From the NCBI GenBank assembly GCA_013339765.2, contig JABSTR010000974.1:496001-560000 (forward strand): a DNA stretch of 64,000 nt, in the 5' to 3' direction. The notes beneath the pieces were generated by a model. The model was not told where the DNA came from. It made no database searches and worked only from the letters and a program-made list of their open reading frames with translations. The position numbers were made by a program, and so were the translations under genes. This document shows, piece after piece, positions 22,005 to 31,977 of the stretch (position 1 is the stretch's first letter; the number at the start of each line of letters is the position of its first letter). The stretch is from Haemaphysalis longicornis. Lineage: Eukaryota; Arthropoda; Arachnida; Ixodida; Ixodidae.

Positions 22005-22300
22005 AACGAAAGTGTTTTATTCCTGTACGCACGAAGATTTCCCTGACGTCATATCCGTCATGGAAGTGACGGCAGTACAACAAAACAAGCGGCATGTAAA
22101 GGGTGCACCTCTGCACACAGGGTGCTCTTGCGGGAATAAACAACCTTTAGTACTAAAGAGTACGTTATACTTGGGGTTGTTAGTTTTTGGGTTTTCTATT
22201 TTAACACGAAAGTGTTTTATGCCGCGATACATCAAGACTTCAATGACGTCATATCCGTCACGGAAATGACGCCACTACGACTTTGCCGAAGCGGCCACAG
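22005..22300 (+). repeat. Copy of the ~190-bp CRE-like module family (plus strand)
   Basis: Two modules start at about 22005 (ACGAAAGTGTTTTATTCC) and 22205 (ACACGAAAGTGTTTTATGCC). Both contain TGACGTCATATCCGTCA, and the linker again carries TTTAGTACTAAAGAGTACG. The repeat explains the C-terminal half of the 196-codon frame here, which is therefore not a gene. Confidence 0.8.
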
Positions 22301-22404
22301 TTTTTCCTTCCTACGAAACCAGTCCTGCAGCCTTCATGAGTGTTCTTGACCACCCAAGGGCCGTTTTTTGGATGGGGAAGACGCGTGTAAAAATGCATCG
22401 CGTG

Positions 22405-22453
22405 CGAAATGTGCAGAGAGCGATGCGTTTTCGCATCGCTCTCCGCACATTCG
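22405..22453. repeat. Near-perfect 22-bp-arm hairpin
   Basis: CGAAATGTGCAGAGAGCGATG pairs with CATCGCTCTCCGCACATTCG around a 4-6-nt loop with only one or two mismatches or wobbles. It resembles a small stem-loop transcript or MITE core. The loop is too small for a typical animal pre-miRNA. Confidence 0.65.
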
Positions 22454-22814
22454 TTTGGTCCTTCAGGTTGGGTTAAATTTGAGGCGACCTCGCGCGTTTT
22501 CTTAAGGGAACACTGACGACCTCCCCGGCACCGGGGCGCGTCATCTCAACTCGTCATGTCCAGTCAATTAAGTTACATCGCCTGCCGACGTTGGCCGCGA
22601 GTTGTTGGACATTTTAACACCGGAATCGGGAGGAACGGCGAACCTCCTGATTTAGGAAGTTATGTCGAGCTCTTCGTGTTCTTTTCAGAGAACCGAGCAT
22701 CGCCACATATACCGAAGCAGGGGTAAATTGTTTGTGGACCATTCCACAAAGGGCAGCTAGACAAGCGGAACCGCATACTTGTTCATGATGAAGTCACATT
22801 TTATGAGATAACGA

Positions 22815-22894
22815 AGCCGCAAACAATGTTTAAAGAAAATGGCCGTGTGTCTGTAGCCGCAAACAATGTTTAAAGAAAATGGCCGTGTGTCTGT
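22815..22894. repeat. Exact 40-bp tandem duplication
   Basis: AGCCGCAAACAATGTTTAAA followed by GAAAATGGCCGTGTGTCTGT occurs twice back to back (22815-22854 and 22855-22894) without a difference. It lies at the outer end of the fold-back element's left arm. It is a recent slippage or repair event, or an assembly join artefact. Confidence 0.9.
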
Positions 22895-23355
22895 TCTCTT
22901 CGTTGCAAATGTCGGCGTTAAACTTAAAGCTTTCCTTCTCTCCCGCCCAGCTCTCAGCATCTTCCCCTCGCTCCTCCCCCGATAAACACGGTGGAGGTTC
23001 GCCTAATGCCGTTCAATTTTCCCGCTGTATTGGAACCTATTTGGCTTGGCGCTGTAGAGCCAGGAGCTGAAGGCTTCAGCGCGGACCCTTTTTGCATTTT
23101 CGGTAAAAAACGTTGTTTTCACGTGGTTTTTTTTTATTTTCAATCGCAAACATCAAACGAACATCTGTTTTCAATTAAGAGAACACTGCCCAGAACCAGT
23201 TATGTATGGATGTTTTGCCTCAAACAGGCCTAAAGTTTTCTTTTTGTTCAACAATGTTGGCAAGTATAAAGCATGTTTCCAGGTTTGGTGATTCGGAGAG
23301 GTTTTGGCTACAAGTTTAGGAATTGCGTTAAATTTTGGCCGGGTGGCTGAATCTA

Positions 23356-23822
23356 GGGACAGACAGACAGACAGACAGACAGACAGTAGACAGACAGAGA
23401 GAGATATAGACAGACAGACAGACAGACAGACAGAGATACAGACAGACAGACAGACATACAGACTGACAGACAATTGATTGATTGATTGATTGATTGTGGG
23501 GTTTAACGCGCTGACGCAACGCAGGCGATGAGGCGCGCCGTAGTGGAGGGCTCCGGATTATTTTGACCACCTGGGGATCTTTATCGTGCGACGAAATTGG
23601 TCTCGTACACACGGGCGTTTTTGCTTTTCGCCTCCATCAGAAAAGCGGCCGCCGCGGCCGGGAATCGAACCCGCGACCTCGTGCTCCGCAGCGCAACGCC
23701 TTAGCCACTGAGCCACCGCGGCGGGTACTGACAGACAGACAGACAGAGATACAGACAGACAGAGATACAGACAGACAGAGACAGAGACAGACAGGACACC
23801 GCAGGCAGGCAGACAGACACGC

Positions 23823-23867
<45 letters not shown>

Positions 23868-23868
23868 G
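23356..23868. repeat. (CAGA)n microsatellite interrupted by a SINE
   Basis: (CAGA)n with GATA/GAGATA variants fills 23356-23464 and resumes from 23727 to about 23868. The Cys-Leu-Ser-Val repeat frames on the minus strand are its translation. Confidence 0.9.
23473..23726 (-). mobile_element. Ruka-like SINE, full length (minus strand)
   Basis: Read on the minus strand: CCCGCCGCGGTGGCTCAGTG with an A box (TGGCTAAGGCG), then CGAGGTCGCGGGTTCGATTC containing the B box (23661-23671), then the GC stem, the body GGAGGCGAAAAGCAAAAACG, CCAGGTGGTC, GGAGCCCTCCACTACGG and CGCGTTAAACCCCA, and a (CAAT)5 tail. The 11-bp sequence ACTGACAGACA flanks both sides (23462-23472 and 23727-23737), as expected for target-primed insertion into the (CAGA)n tract. 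Both polymerase III boxes are intact. Confidence 0.9.
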
Positions 23869-24404
23869 TGTCTTTATTTAGCCATCCGGCCAAAATCTAA
23901 CGCAATTCTTAAACTACAAGTTTCTATAGGCGAAAGCTCACCGAATCACTAAACCTGGAAACGTGTTTTGTACTTGTCAACATTGTTGCGCAAAAAGAAA
24001 ACTTCAGGCATATCTGAGGCAAAACGTGAATGCAGAAGTGCTACACGGAGTGTTCCTTAATTCAAAATGGGTGTGTGCTTTGTATTTGCGACAGCAAATA
24101 ACGCATGTTGCGCAATATTTCTTGACACAAAAGTGCAAAAAGAGCTCGCGCGAGCGTGGACCTCGTGGCAGTGTTCCAAGGCCAACAGTAAGAACAACAG
24201 TAGATGGTGCGACCAGTGTAACGCGGGAAAATTGAATTGACCTTAGCGAACCTCGTCCATGTTTGTTGCGGGAGGAGGGAGATAGGTGAGGAGTAGCGTG
24301 AGAGGTGGGGGAAAAAAGGAGGGGCGTTTACGTGGCAGAAGCGGCAGAACACCATCGTCTCTCGACGACGACATTTGCAGCAAAATGAGTAGATACGCGG
24401 GCAG

Positions 24405-24475
24405 TTTAATACGGAAGTGTTTTATGCCGGGGTCCACCAAGACCTCACAGAGTCATATCCGTCACGGAAATGACA
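24405..24475 (+). repeat. Partial CRE-like module
   Basis: ACGGAAGTGTTTTATGCCGG followed by TCCACCAAGA and TCATATCCGTCACGGAAATG matches the start of the second module of the family. Only about 70 bp is retained. It adjoins the outer end of the fold-back element's right arm. Confidence 0.7.
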
Positions 24476-24647
24476 TGACGTGGCTGCGCCGTAATGCGAG
24501 CCACGAACTCTATCGCCGCAACGGGAGTTACGAAACGCGCTCCTGACTGCGCTATGAAGAGACGCGAGAGTATGGCGACAAACGCGCCTTATAGCCTTCC
24601 TTTCAGGTGGTGCTGCCATCTAGAAGAGGCGAAGCGAAGTAGTGCAT

Positions 24648-24730
24648 CTTGAAGCGTGGCCTCCGCGATTTGCTGCCGGCGGCGACGGCTGCGCGCCGCC
24701 GGTAGCCGATCACGGAGGCCACGCTTGAAG
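24648..24730. repeat. GC-rich 83-bp hairpin
   Basis: AGCGTGGCCTCCG is perfectly mirrored by CGGAGGCCACGCT. The pairing extends outward with mismatches (CTTGA / TTGAAG) and inward through GCCGGCGGCG / CGCCGCCGG. The loop is about 11 nt. No gene or element boundary can be attached. Confidence 0.75.
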
Positions 24731-25003
24731 CTGATGAGCGCCGACAGTTGACGCCTCGATGCCAGCGCCTACGTCTACGGGCGACGCGCAGCGTAAGCTG
24801 CGGTGAAGCCGACGTGCGGATGCCGCACTCGTGGCACGGCCATCTGCTCCTTTCTCCGCTGCGGACCGTGCTTTCGCCAAACGATTCGCTGACAACCCAT
24901 TACGCTTCGTTCGCACAGACAGTTTGCAAGCGACTATGGTTTCAGTCGGTTTTACGCATTGCTCCGGCGCGTGCAATCCAGTGTCTAACGTTGATGCGTC
25001 TAA

Positions 25004-25682
25004 TACCTGTGACACACGGCAACGCTAGATCTCCTTCAAACTAAACCCCTTTTGCCACGTCAAAAGACATTTTGTGGAAAGGAGTGGCGCTCCTGACGCA
25101 CAGCAACCCCCGATCTCCTTTATGTAGTTCCCGTAACTGACACACCATTAAAGTGGCGCTAGCAGTTCTGTGGAAAAAGCATGCACAATAACAAAAATAA
25201 AGTGCGGCTAATAGGTCTTCTTCATTATTTTAGAGAGGAACCGTGCGTTTTATTGTTGTTTAGAAAAATAAATGGGTAATTTCACATATTTGTATTAAAC
25301 AGCAACGATGGAGTGCTTTTTTAGCCTATGTTCTGTGCCTAATCTGGCATCAGTGGGCAGATGTTTACAAAAATACATTACGATTAGGCTTGTTTAGTGC
25401 AATTTAATTTCATTGCCGTTTAAAAAAATTATGAAAGTATTATGAAATCGCATTTGGTCGCACTAAGTTCTGAGAAGCTTATGATTTGCAAGTGCCTGCT
25501 TACGAGGCTGCGCCGCTAGCTGCTCCTTCTCGTTCGGGAAAGGAGATAGGGGAACACCCCTTACGGGAAATGCCCGCTGCGGTGAAGGAGATTCTCCTTT
25601 GTCGTGTGTCATCGAGGCAAACGCCGTTTCGGTAGCAGTCCTTCTCTGCAAAGGCCTTTTATGCGTTCATGTGTCAGGGGTA
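25004..25682. mobile_element. 679-bp MITE with TAA target duplication
   Basis: The left end TACCTGTGACACACGG and the right end (minus strand TACCCCTGACACATG) are imperfect inverted repeats. They are flanked by TAA at 25001-25003 and 25683-25685. Subterminal AGATCTCCTT / AAGGAGAT words recur on both sides. The centre is AT-rich and non-coding. The 3-bp TAA duplication points to the PIF/Harbinger superfamily, as for 17346-17828, though terminal sequences differ. Confidence 0.65.
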
Positions 25683-25764
25683 TAACGGTGCCATACCGAT
25701 GAAATATGAATAGCGACGTGCAAGTTCATATCGATGCTCAATAAACATTCAACTGCTCCTGCGA

Positions 25765-25830
25765 AGGCACATTTCACTTTCGTGTTTTACCAGTTCCTAT
25801 GGAAGAGGGATCAACCACATTTTTTTAGCT
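25765..25830 (+). repeat. Terminal fragment of the CRE-like module family
   Basis: GCACATTTCACTTTCGTGTT then TTACCAGTTCCTATG..GAGGGATCAACCACA matches the distal end of the copies at 12740-12790 and 55290-55345. The modules themselves are missing. Confidence 0.6.
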
Positions 25831-26015
25831 CCAGGCGTTCTATAGGCCGAGTAAAGAAGGTTCAAGGACTCTCGTTTCGATTATTTCTTCAGACGACCCG
25901 CTATTTTGTTACGTGATCGCTTTAGATTTTCGGGCTGACTGATTGTTCTAAGGTGGCGGGCACAGTTGGATCGAGTGCTCATCGCGCTCTCTCTCTCTCT
26001 CTTTCCAAACCGCAG

Positions 26016-26124
26016 TGGCCGACTTCACACAGCAGCTGTCGAAGTTGCACTCCCGTCACGCTGAGGAACTGCAGCTGCTCGTGGAGGCCTTCAGGAAGCG
26101 CAACTCGGAACTACGAAAGGAAAG
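26016..26124 (+). CDS. Candidate internal exon encoding a coiled-coil segment
   Basis: A (CT)n-rich pyrimidine tract ending CCAAACCGCAG immediately precedes the segment, and GTGAGC follows it at 26125, so both splice sites have good form. The 109 nt are open in one frame. They would enter with two bases of a split codon and leave with two bases of another. About 35 residues are encoded, rich in Glu, Arg, Leu and Gln with heptad-like Leu spacing (QQLSKLHSRHAEEL, then QLLVEAFRKRNSELRKE), as in coiled coils. Codon third positions are mostly G or C, unlike the flanks. I do not recognise the protein and see no neighbouring exon in the window; large introns would fit a tick gene. A chance frame remains possible. 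Confidence 0.55.
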
Positions 26125-26129
26125 GTGAG

Positions 26130-29100
26130 CTGCATTCGCTCGGGACGTCGTTCCCCTTTCGCGCGGTAAGCTTTGTACTGGACAAGTGGAAGGGAATCCC
26201 GGCGGTCACGTGTACGCAGAAAACCTCCGGCGCAACCCCGTGCGCATGCGCGTAAAAGCCAGGTTGGAGAGGAGTTGTAAGTAAGGGGAGAGAGATTGGC
26301 TGTGTTTATAGCCTGTATTCACTGGTGAGGCACGTGTGCAGGCAACCATGTGAGTGCGCCGTCACTCGTTACGTCGGGCTCCGCGGGATGGCGGTAGTTG
26401 TCCGCGCTAATGCATATGATTTGTGCTGGACGTTCCAAACTCTACCGCACCGAATGCAAAGCAATGCCTCGACTGCAATGTGAGTGCGATTAATAACATC
26501 TCTGTTGACACCACTGTTGAGAATCGTGTTGAAACGGGGCAGACGACGCACGCCGGTGTTTTTGTTTTCTTCGACGTGCGGGCGTAGTGGCATAAGCCGT
26601 GCCATGTCCGTGACCGTTTCCAGAATTGGCAAGCGAAAAAATCGGCAGCTAAACTTTTCAGTGAATACCACCTATAAAGGACGTCTATACACTCTCACGT
26701 CTACCGACACTGGTGAGGGGGAACAAGAATCGGAGGGAGAGAGAGAGAGTCTATCTTGCAGCAGAGTGCACGCGCAGCGATCTAATGATTGAGAGGGGGA
26801 CATCTTCAGGGGGCAGCACGGGCGGAAGGCACCAGTGGCAGCGCAACAACGTCGTTTGTACTGGCAGCAGCGGAGCATTGTTCTATTGAAAGTAGGTGAG
26901 GTGCGTCCCAGCCATTAATCAGGCCGCAGTCGGGATGCCGCGCTCATACGGAAAAATGGCCCCACAAATGAAAAAAAATGGCTGCGGATTAGCTCAGCTA
27001 ACCTTGGATATTCAAAACACAAGCTTGACTTAGTCTGGTTGATTCTTGGTTTCGCTTTTGATTTGGCTGTATTGCCGACCCCGTCTGAAAGCCGTTCGGG
27101 TCCGTGCAACGCTCACAGAATGAAGGAGGCCGGGCGAACGCGGCGTTCATTCGTGGCGAACGCACCGTTCTCTTCGCCGGGCACTAGACGAGTCACGTTT
27201 CCCGAAACGACCCAGCGCCGCATGCATGGGGGGCTGCGGGGGAGGTTGGCTGCCTCGGCCGCAGCGGTGGTGGCGACCGCTGTCGGCGCCCGCAGGCGCC
27301 AACAGCGGGACCGGCGAATCACGCGATGCGCTTCGAGGGGTGTGTCGCCGGGTTGTGCCTCCGGTAAAAAGGTCCTTTGCGCATCCTCCACGAATTCGCT
27401 GGACAAAAGTAGTAAAGCTTTGCTTTAATAAAATATTTATAGAAATTCGCCGGGTACCCGTGAACCCGGGCAATTGCACTGCTTCTATCGGCGCAAAATG
27501 ACGAGGACAACGGTTTCGAGAAAGAGTCGGACTAGTTTCGTCAGACATTCGACGGCGCCATCTTAAAAGGCTGCAGGAAGGAAAAGGCTGCATTCCAGCC
27601 TGTTAGAGGGGGAATAACTTCGTGATTTCGTTTGGCGTACAGTCGCAAGTCGTGCCGTTCGTTCCATCTTTTTAGGTTATTCACGACATACGGTATAACG
27701 GCTCTCAAACTTCTCGCATGCTTACCAATCTCATCACTTTGTCGTAAACATTAACATTTATCCCTGTTTCATAAACCGTACCGTAACTCTTAACTTCGCG
27801 TTGATTTCTTTTCTTCGTCACCGGCCAGTTTTCACAGACGTGACCGTGGCTTAATAGCAAAGCGCGTAAAGTTTCACCCTTAGCTAATCACAATTCAGGC
27901 GTTAAGTAATGTTTCACCGTGTTTTCCGGTTTTTCTTGTGGGGATCTGCGGTGCACTGGCGTTAATTTAAATTAAACTGGTAAACGACGCAGGCATCTCT
28001 GATACGAAACTAGCGGGTTAAGTTTGCGTGACAAGCTGGCTGCGACCATTCAGGAAACCTATAGAAAGCGTCCAGTGAGACCTGTTAAAGGGAATATGTA
28101 GGGAAGCATGCATTAAAGACACTAGGAAGTTGAAGCACGAACTGGCAGGTAAAATAAAACGCCCCTTAACGGGGCCTTCAATGGAAAATACAAGTTTGTT
28201 TTATTCGACCGATTTCGGGTTCTATAGTGCCCCCAGCGCTTGTCCGGAAGCAAGCGATGCTTTATTCACTGCGAAATTTATCAATTTGAGCTAAAAGTTT
28301 CATTCTCGCGCCAAAATGTGTGTTTGAACGACGTTTGCAATGACATCATAAGAACAGGTCTTTCAGCTTAACTTGGTGTGGAGCGGAGACTTGTTTACTG
28401 TTAGTCAACCTAGATGGCGCCACCACACCGCGGCAAGCCGTTTTCTGCCTTAGGTTTGTTTGTGACCGTATTTATACTCGGCTTGTTTTTGTTGATAGAG
28501 AAAATAATCATTTCTTGAAACATAGTGCTCGCTCGACAAATATGGTCACGTAAGACATCGTCGCTCGCGTCAATCGGCCAGTGTCGTCTGAGACAACCCC
28601 CAAAGCACCGCAGTGCTGTACAGCTAAACCAACCATAGTGCGCGCAGTACCAAAGTACGCATCGGTACTTCTGTTTACAGTTGCTTCCGTAACTTCCGCT
28701 GTTTGTTCCACCATTTTACTGATATAAAAAGAATGTGCCCTAAATTTAAGCGCAAATAGCTGGTACGGCAAGCTTATAAGTTCTGTCTAATTTGCGTTTG
28801 CTTTAGCCGGCTTCCGCAAATCGCAGAGCTGGCTGGTATTACATCATAGGTTCTGTTGTTGGAAATGAGCTAGTGGGTCGCATGGCCATTTCCTTCTTCC
28901 CTAATTATGCAGCTTATTTGAGAGAAGTTTACGTTAAAAGTGGTGTCAGCACGATTCTAATGAGGCAGTCTTTTGAATGAACCAAACTTGCATTTTGTCT
29001 TCATGGCCCCTTTAAACAAAATACGCGCGGCAACACGGGGCAGTGCAAGTGCACAACTAATGAAAGAAACAAAGCAGTGTTCAGAATGAGCCAAGCTTGT

Positions 29101-29360
29101 GCTTTGTCTTCGTGGGCCCTTTAAAGACATTCCCTGAACGCAACTCCAGCAAACCCGTATCGACGTCAGCGTTTCGTACGGAAGAATCTACGCTTGGCGC
29201 CGCTGCCGGGCACACAAAGGTGGACCATGCTTTCAGACGTCAGAAGAGCAACGCGTTGTATTCACGGGCAGTTTCATTAACACGCCAAAGTTCGAAGAAA
29301 AAATAAATTACGGGCAGAATTTACCCCATATGACGGTCCTTAATTGCCCACCATTAGCCG
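26130..29360. other. Stretch with no recognisable gene
   Basis: If the exon is real, this is probably intron. A block at 26975-27055 (AATGGCTGCGGATTAGCTCA, CAAAACACAAGCTTGACTTA) resembles 20202-20275 and is a dispersed repeat. A short GC hairpin (CGCTGTCGGCGCC and GGCGCCAACAGCG) lies at 27279-27308. No other features are supported. Confidence 0.4.
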
Positions 29361-29364
29361 GCCT

Positions 29365-29875
29365 GGAAGAATTGCTCGCAGGAGTGCTTGGAATATCGTG
29401 TAATTGGAATTTATTCGAATTACTTAGAAATACATAGGTAGAATAACTTACTCTGCTGTGACGCATTCGAGCGGGTTTGCTATTTACACGTACTGTTTCA
29501 GACAAAGTATTCGCCATTTCGACGAAGTTCGTGCTGACGTCAGTTCTCGCGTCAGGAACGTAATCTTCCGCCGGCACCTCTTGTGTCGCTCGGGAGGGTG
29601 AGGGGGGAAGGGGGGAGCTGGGAGGATCGCTCGCAAAAGTACTTGAAACGTCTCGCAATTGAAATTTCTTCGGATTACCTCAAACTTCACGGTAGAGCCA
29701 TTGACGCTGCTGTGACGGGTTCAAGCGGATTTGCTATTTACACGTACTGTTCCAGGCAAAAGTGTCCGCCATTTCGACGAAGTTCGTGCTGACGTGCGTC
29801 CTCGCGTCAGGAACCTAATCTTTCCCCCTGTCGCTCCGGGGGTGCTTGGTAAACACGCTCCCTGGGGACCTCATT
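29365..29875. repeat. Tandem duplication, ~255-bp unit x2
   Basis: GATTTGCTATTTACACGTAC or GGTTTGCTATTTACACGTAC and CGCCATTTCGACGAAGTTCG with GTGCTGACGT occur at 29473-29550 and again at 29727-29804, offset by about 254 bp. Upstream parts (GCTCGCA..AGT, CTTGGAA/CTTGAAA, AATTGGAATTT/AATTGAAATTT, CTGCTGTGACG) repeat in the same order. The copies have diverged by point changes. It is non-coding. Confidence 0.8.
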
Positions 29876-30717
29876 CGTGCGCCGAGTGTTGCGCGCTGCC
29901 GGGTCGTGCTCATTACTTCGTATTTGAGGAGCTGACGCCTGCGAGGGACAGAAACTCGGCCAGCCGATGATGGGCCGCCCGTACGAGTGCAAACACGGAC
30001 CGACGACGTTCTGGAGAAGTCGAGGGGATTATCAGAGCGGACGTCTCCACTAGTTCGGTTACCAAGGGGTGCTGCTGTCAGCTCACAGCAAGCACCCAAT
30101 AACGAACGTTAACGCATGTGCCTCCCAACTTCGCGAGGCTCTCAATAGAAAAGGAAATGCGATTAACGCGGTTCGGTTATCTCATGTTCGCCGAACGAAA
30201 TTTCCTCTCGGAGCAGACCAGCCCTGGCCCAATTTTTACTCAGTGCTAGAGAAGACAGTGAAACAGCAACAGTCGATTGAAACGTGCTTCCTGGGGGGCA
30301 CAGCGATGCATGCTGGGAGTTTCGAGAGCTAGTGCTACTAAAGTTCCACAGCGCGTCAGTGTTTGTCACAAAATAACGACAAGTTGGGAATGCTGTAACT
30401 CCACACAGAAGGGGGAAAGGGTGAAATTCGAAGCCGTTATTCGCTTGCAAAGCGTTGCGGTGTATCCATCCGTGTGTGCGTATGCGGTATTCGTGAAAGT
30501 AGCCCCGAAGCATGAGCTTGTACGTCGTATAGCTCTGACGCATAAAAGGAACGCTGCGTCATTCTTGGAGTACACTGTGAGTTGAATTTGATGAAAAATT
30601 TATCGCGAAGCCAGGTCGTCAGCTTCAGTTACTGTACTTGTGCTACGTCACGGGAGATTTCATGGCCACCCATTGCATTCTCAACTTAAACAAAATGAGC
30701 AAACGAATTTTTTAAAA

Positions 30718-31448
30718 ACTACTGTATTTTCGCGATTCTGAGCAGCCCCCCCACCCCCCACTGTCAGAGAAAAAAATGGGAAAATTGGCCGCGTATCTGC
30801 TCCTTTTATTGCAAATGTCGACAAAAGGCGGTAATCCGCGGCGACATTTCCCAAATAAATGCCTCCTTTCGCTTTCCCGCTCACCTCTCATGTTGTCACT
30901 CTTGCGTTTCACTCCTCCCAAGGTAAGCACGCTAATGGTTTGCTCAAGTCAGTTTACATTTACCGCGTTCCACTGCTCTAGGGCCGGGTGCCTCGATGCC
31001 AGCGCTGCCGTACGGCGGAGACGCGCGTGAATCGAGGCGCCCTGCTTGAACGTTTATAGAACCGCGTTGCTCTAGTCCACGTGCGTTCCAAGCAAAACGT
31101 TGAACCTATCTAGGGGAACCTTTCGTAACTAGTTGCCGCTTGAATTCTTAAAATGCCGCGAGAAGCTATAGTGGCGCGGGCGTCAGCAGGCGACCATGCG
31201 ATTATTTTTCTGCAGCACAAATTTCATTAAGCAGAAATCAAGCATCCAAGCATTTCTTTATAAATGAACACTGTAAATATGCCTGTGTAACAATTTTCTG
31301 CCTTATATTTGCGTAGTGTCTTGTTCTTGTTCAACAATGTTGACAAATATGAACATTGAACCGGACTTAGACGTTTAGATTTGGCTGTGAGTATATCCGA
31401 CTATTGCGCAGACTTAGTTTCACTTTCGCCGGGTGGCTGAATCGAGTC

Positions 31449-31544
<96 letters not shown>

Positions 31545-31600
31545 GGCAGACAGACAGACATTTCTGCGTTTAAGAAGCTCAAGAAAGACTATCGTCTTTT
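30718..31600 (+). mobile_element. (CAGA)n-family element, single-arm form, copy 1
   Basis: It starts with a CGATTCTGAGC-plus-poly(C) end (30733-30760) of the same type that bounds the element at 31978. The arm follows: TTGGCCGCGTATCTGCTCCT, TTGCAAATGTCG, CTTTCGCTTTCCCGCTCACC, TTATAGAACCGCGTT, AGAAGCTATAGTGGCGCGGG, CAACAATGTTGACAA and GCCGGGTGGCTGAATCGAGT. (CAGA)n runs at 31449-31560 and AAGACTATCGTCTTTT lies at about 31588. It aligns block for block with 57825-58570 over about 750 bp. It has no coding capacity. Confidence 0.75.
31449..31560. repeat. (CAGA)n microsatellite
   Basis: About 28 copies with one interrupting CAGG. The Cys-Leu-Ser-Val and Asp-Arg-Gln-Thr repeat frames on the two strands are artefacts of it. 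Confidence 0.95.
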
Positions 31601-31977
31601 AAAAAGTTTGCCTGCGAATGAAAGCACCCCCTTCTCTGTGAGCAAGCGTGCTTTGCCCAGGCTACAGAAGTAAAACGGCCCAGGCCGCCAACGCGCTTTT
31701 TCAGTCTGTGCTGGCGCCTTTCACTGCACTTGAGCCATTTAAAGGAAATGTTTGACGGAACAAAGGGCAACGAGCTGTGAGATACTCAAAGCAGCGGCTC
31801 AAGCGGTGCTACACACTCGGGTGGTAGTGAGAATGACTGAGTATAAGACGCAAGCGGTGAGTTCACCGTCTGTGCCTACATTTTTTTAATCTACGCTGTA
31901 TAAAACATTATTCCTTGCGCCTGTCTCATCTAGCTACGGCCGCAAAAAGTGTTTGTGTGTGGGAGGGGGGATGTCAT

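Larger units (their letters stand above)
22865..24400. mobile_element. Large fold-back element centred on (CAGA)n
   Basis: The left arm (about 22870-23352) and the right arm (about 23870-24400) are inverted repeats. Paired blocks, written left then right on the minus strand, include: GTTGCAAATGTCGGCG with GCTGCAAATGTCGTCG; GAGGTTCGCCTAA with GAGGTTCGCTAAG; TTCAATTTTCCCGC in both; TTTTGCCTCAAACAGGCC with TTTTGCCTCAGATATGCC; AAGTTTTCTTTTTG in both; and ATTTTGGCCGGGTGGCTGAA with ATTTTGGCCGGATGGCTAAA. The centre is (CAGA)n broken by a SINE. Each arm alone matches the repeats at 30786-31450 and 57825-58495. No transposase is present. This is a fold-back DNA element or a palindromic duplication of a (CAGA)n-bearing repeat. 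Confidence 0.75.

Noticed and set aside
21679..22269. A 196-codon plus-strand frame
   Set aside because: Its second half is the CRE-like repeat module, found non-coding and frame-shifted in other copies; its first half has no motif.
23356..23868. CRISPR-like array
   Set aside because: The repeat is a 4-bp microsatellite with no spacers, and the interruption is a SINE; the genome is eukaryotic.
23171..23952. Cys-rich frames ([10 protein letters not shown]) and Asp-Arg-Gln-Thr frames
   Set aside because: They are translations of (CAGA)n; the remaining residues come from the inserted SINE.
31367..31673. Cys-rich and Asp-Arg-Gln-Thr-rich frames on both strands
   Set aside because: (CAGA)n artefacts, as above.
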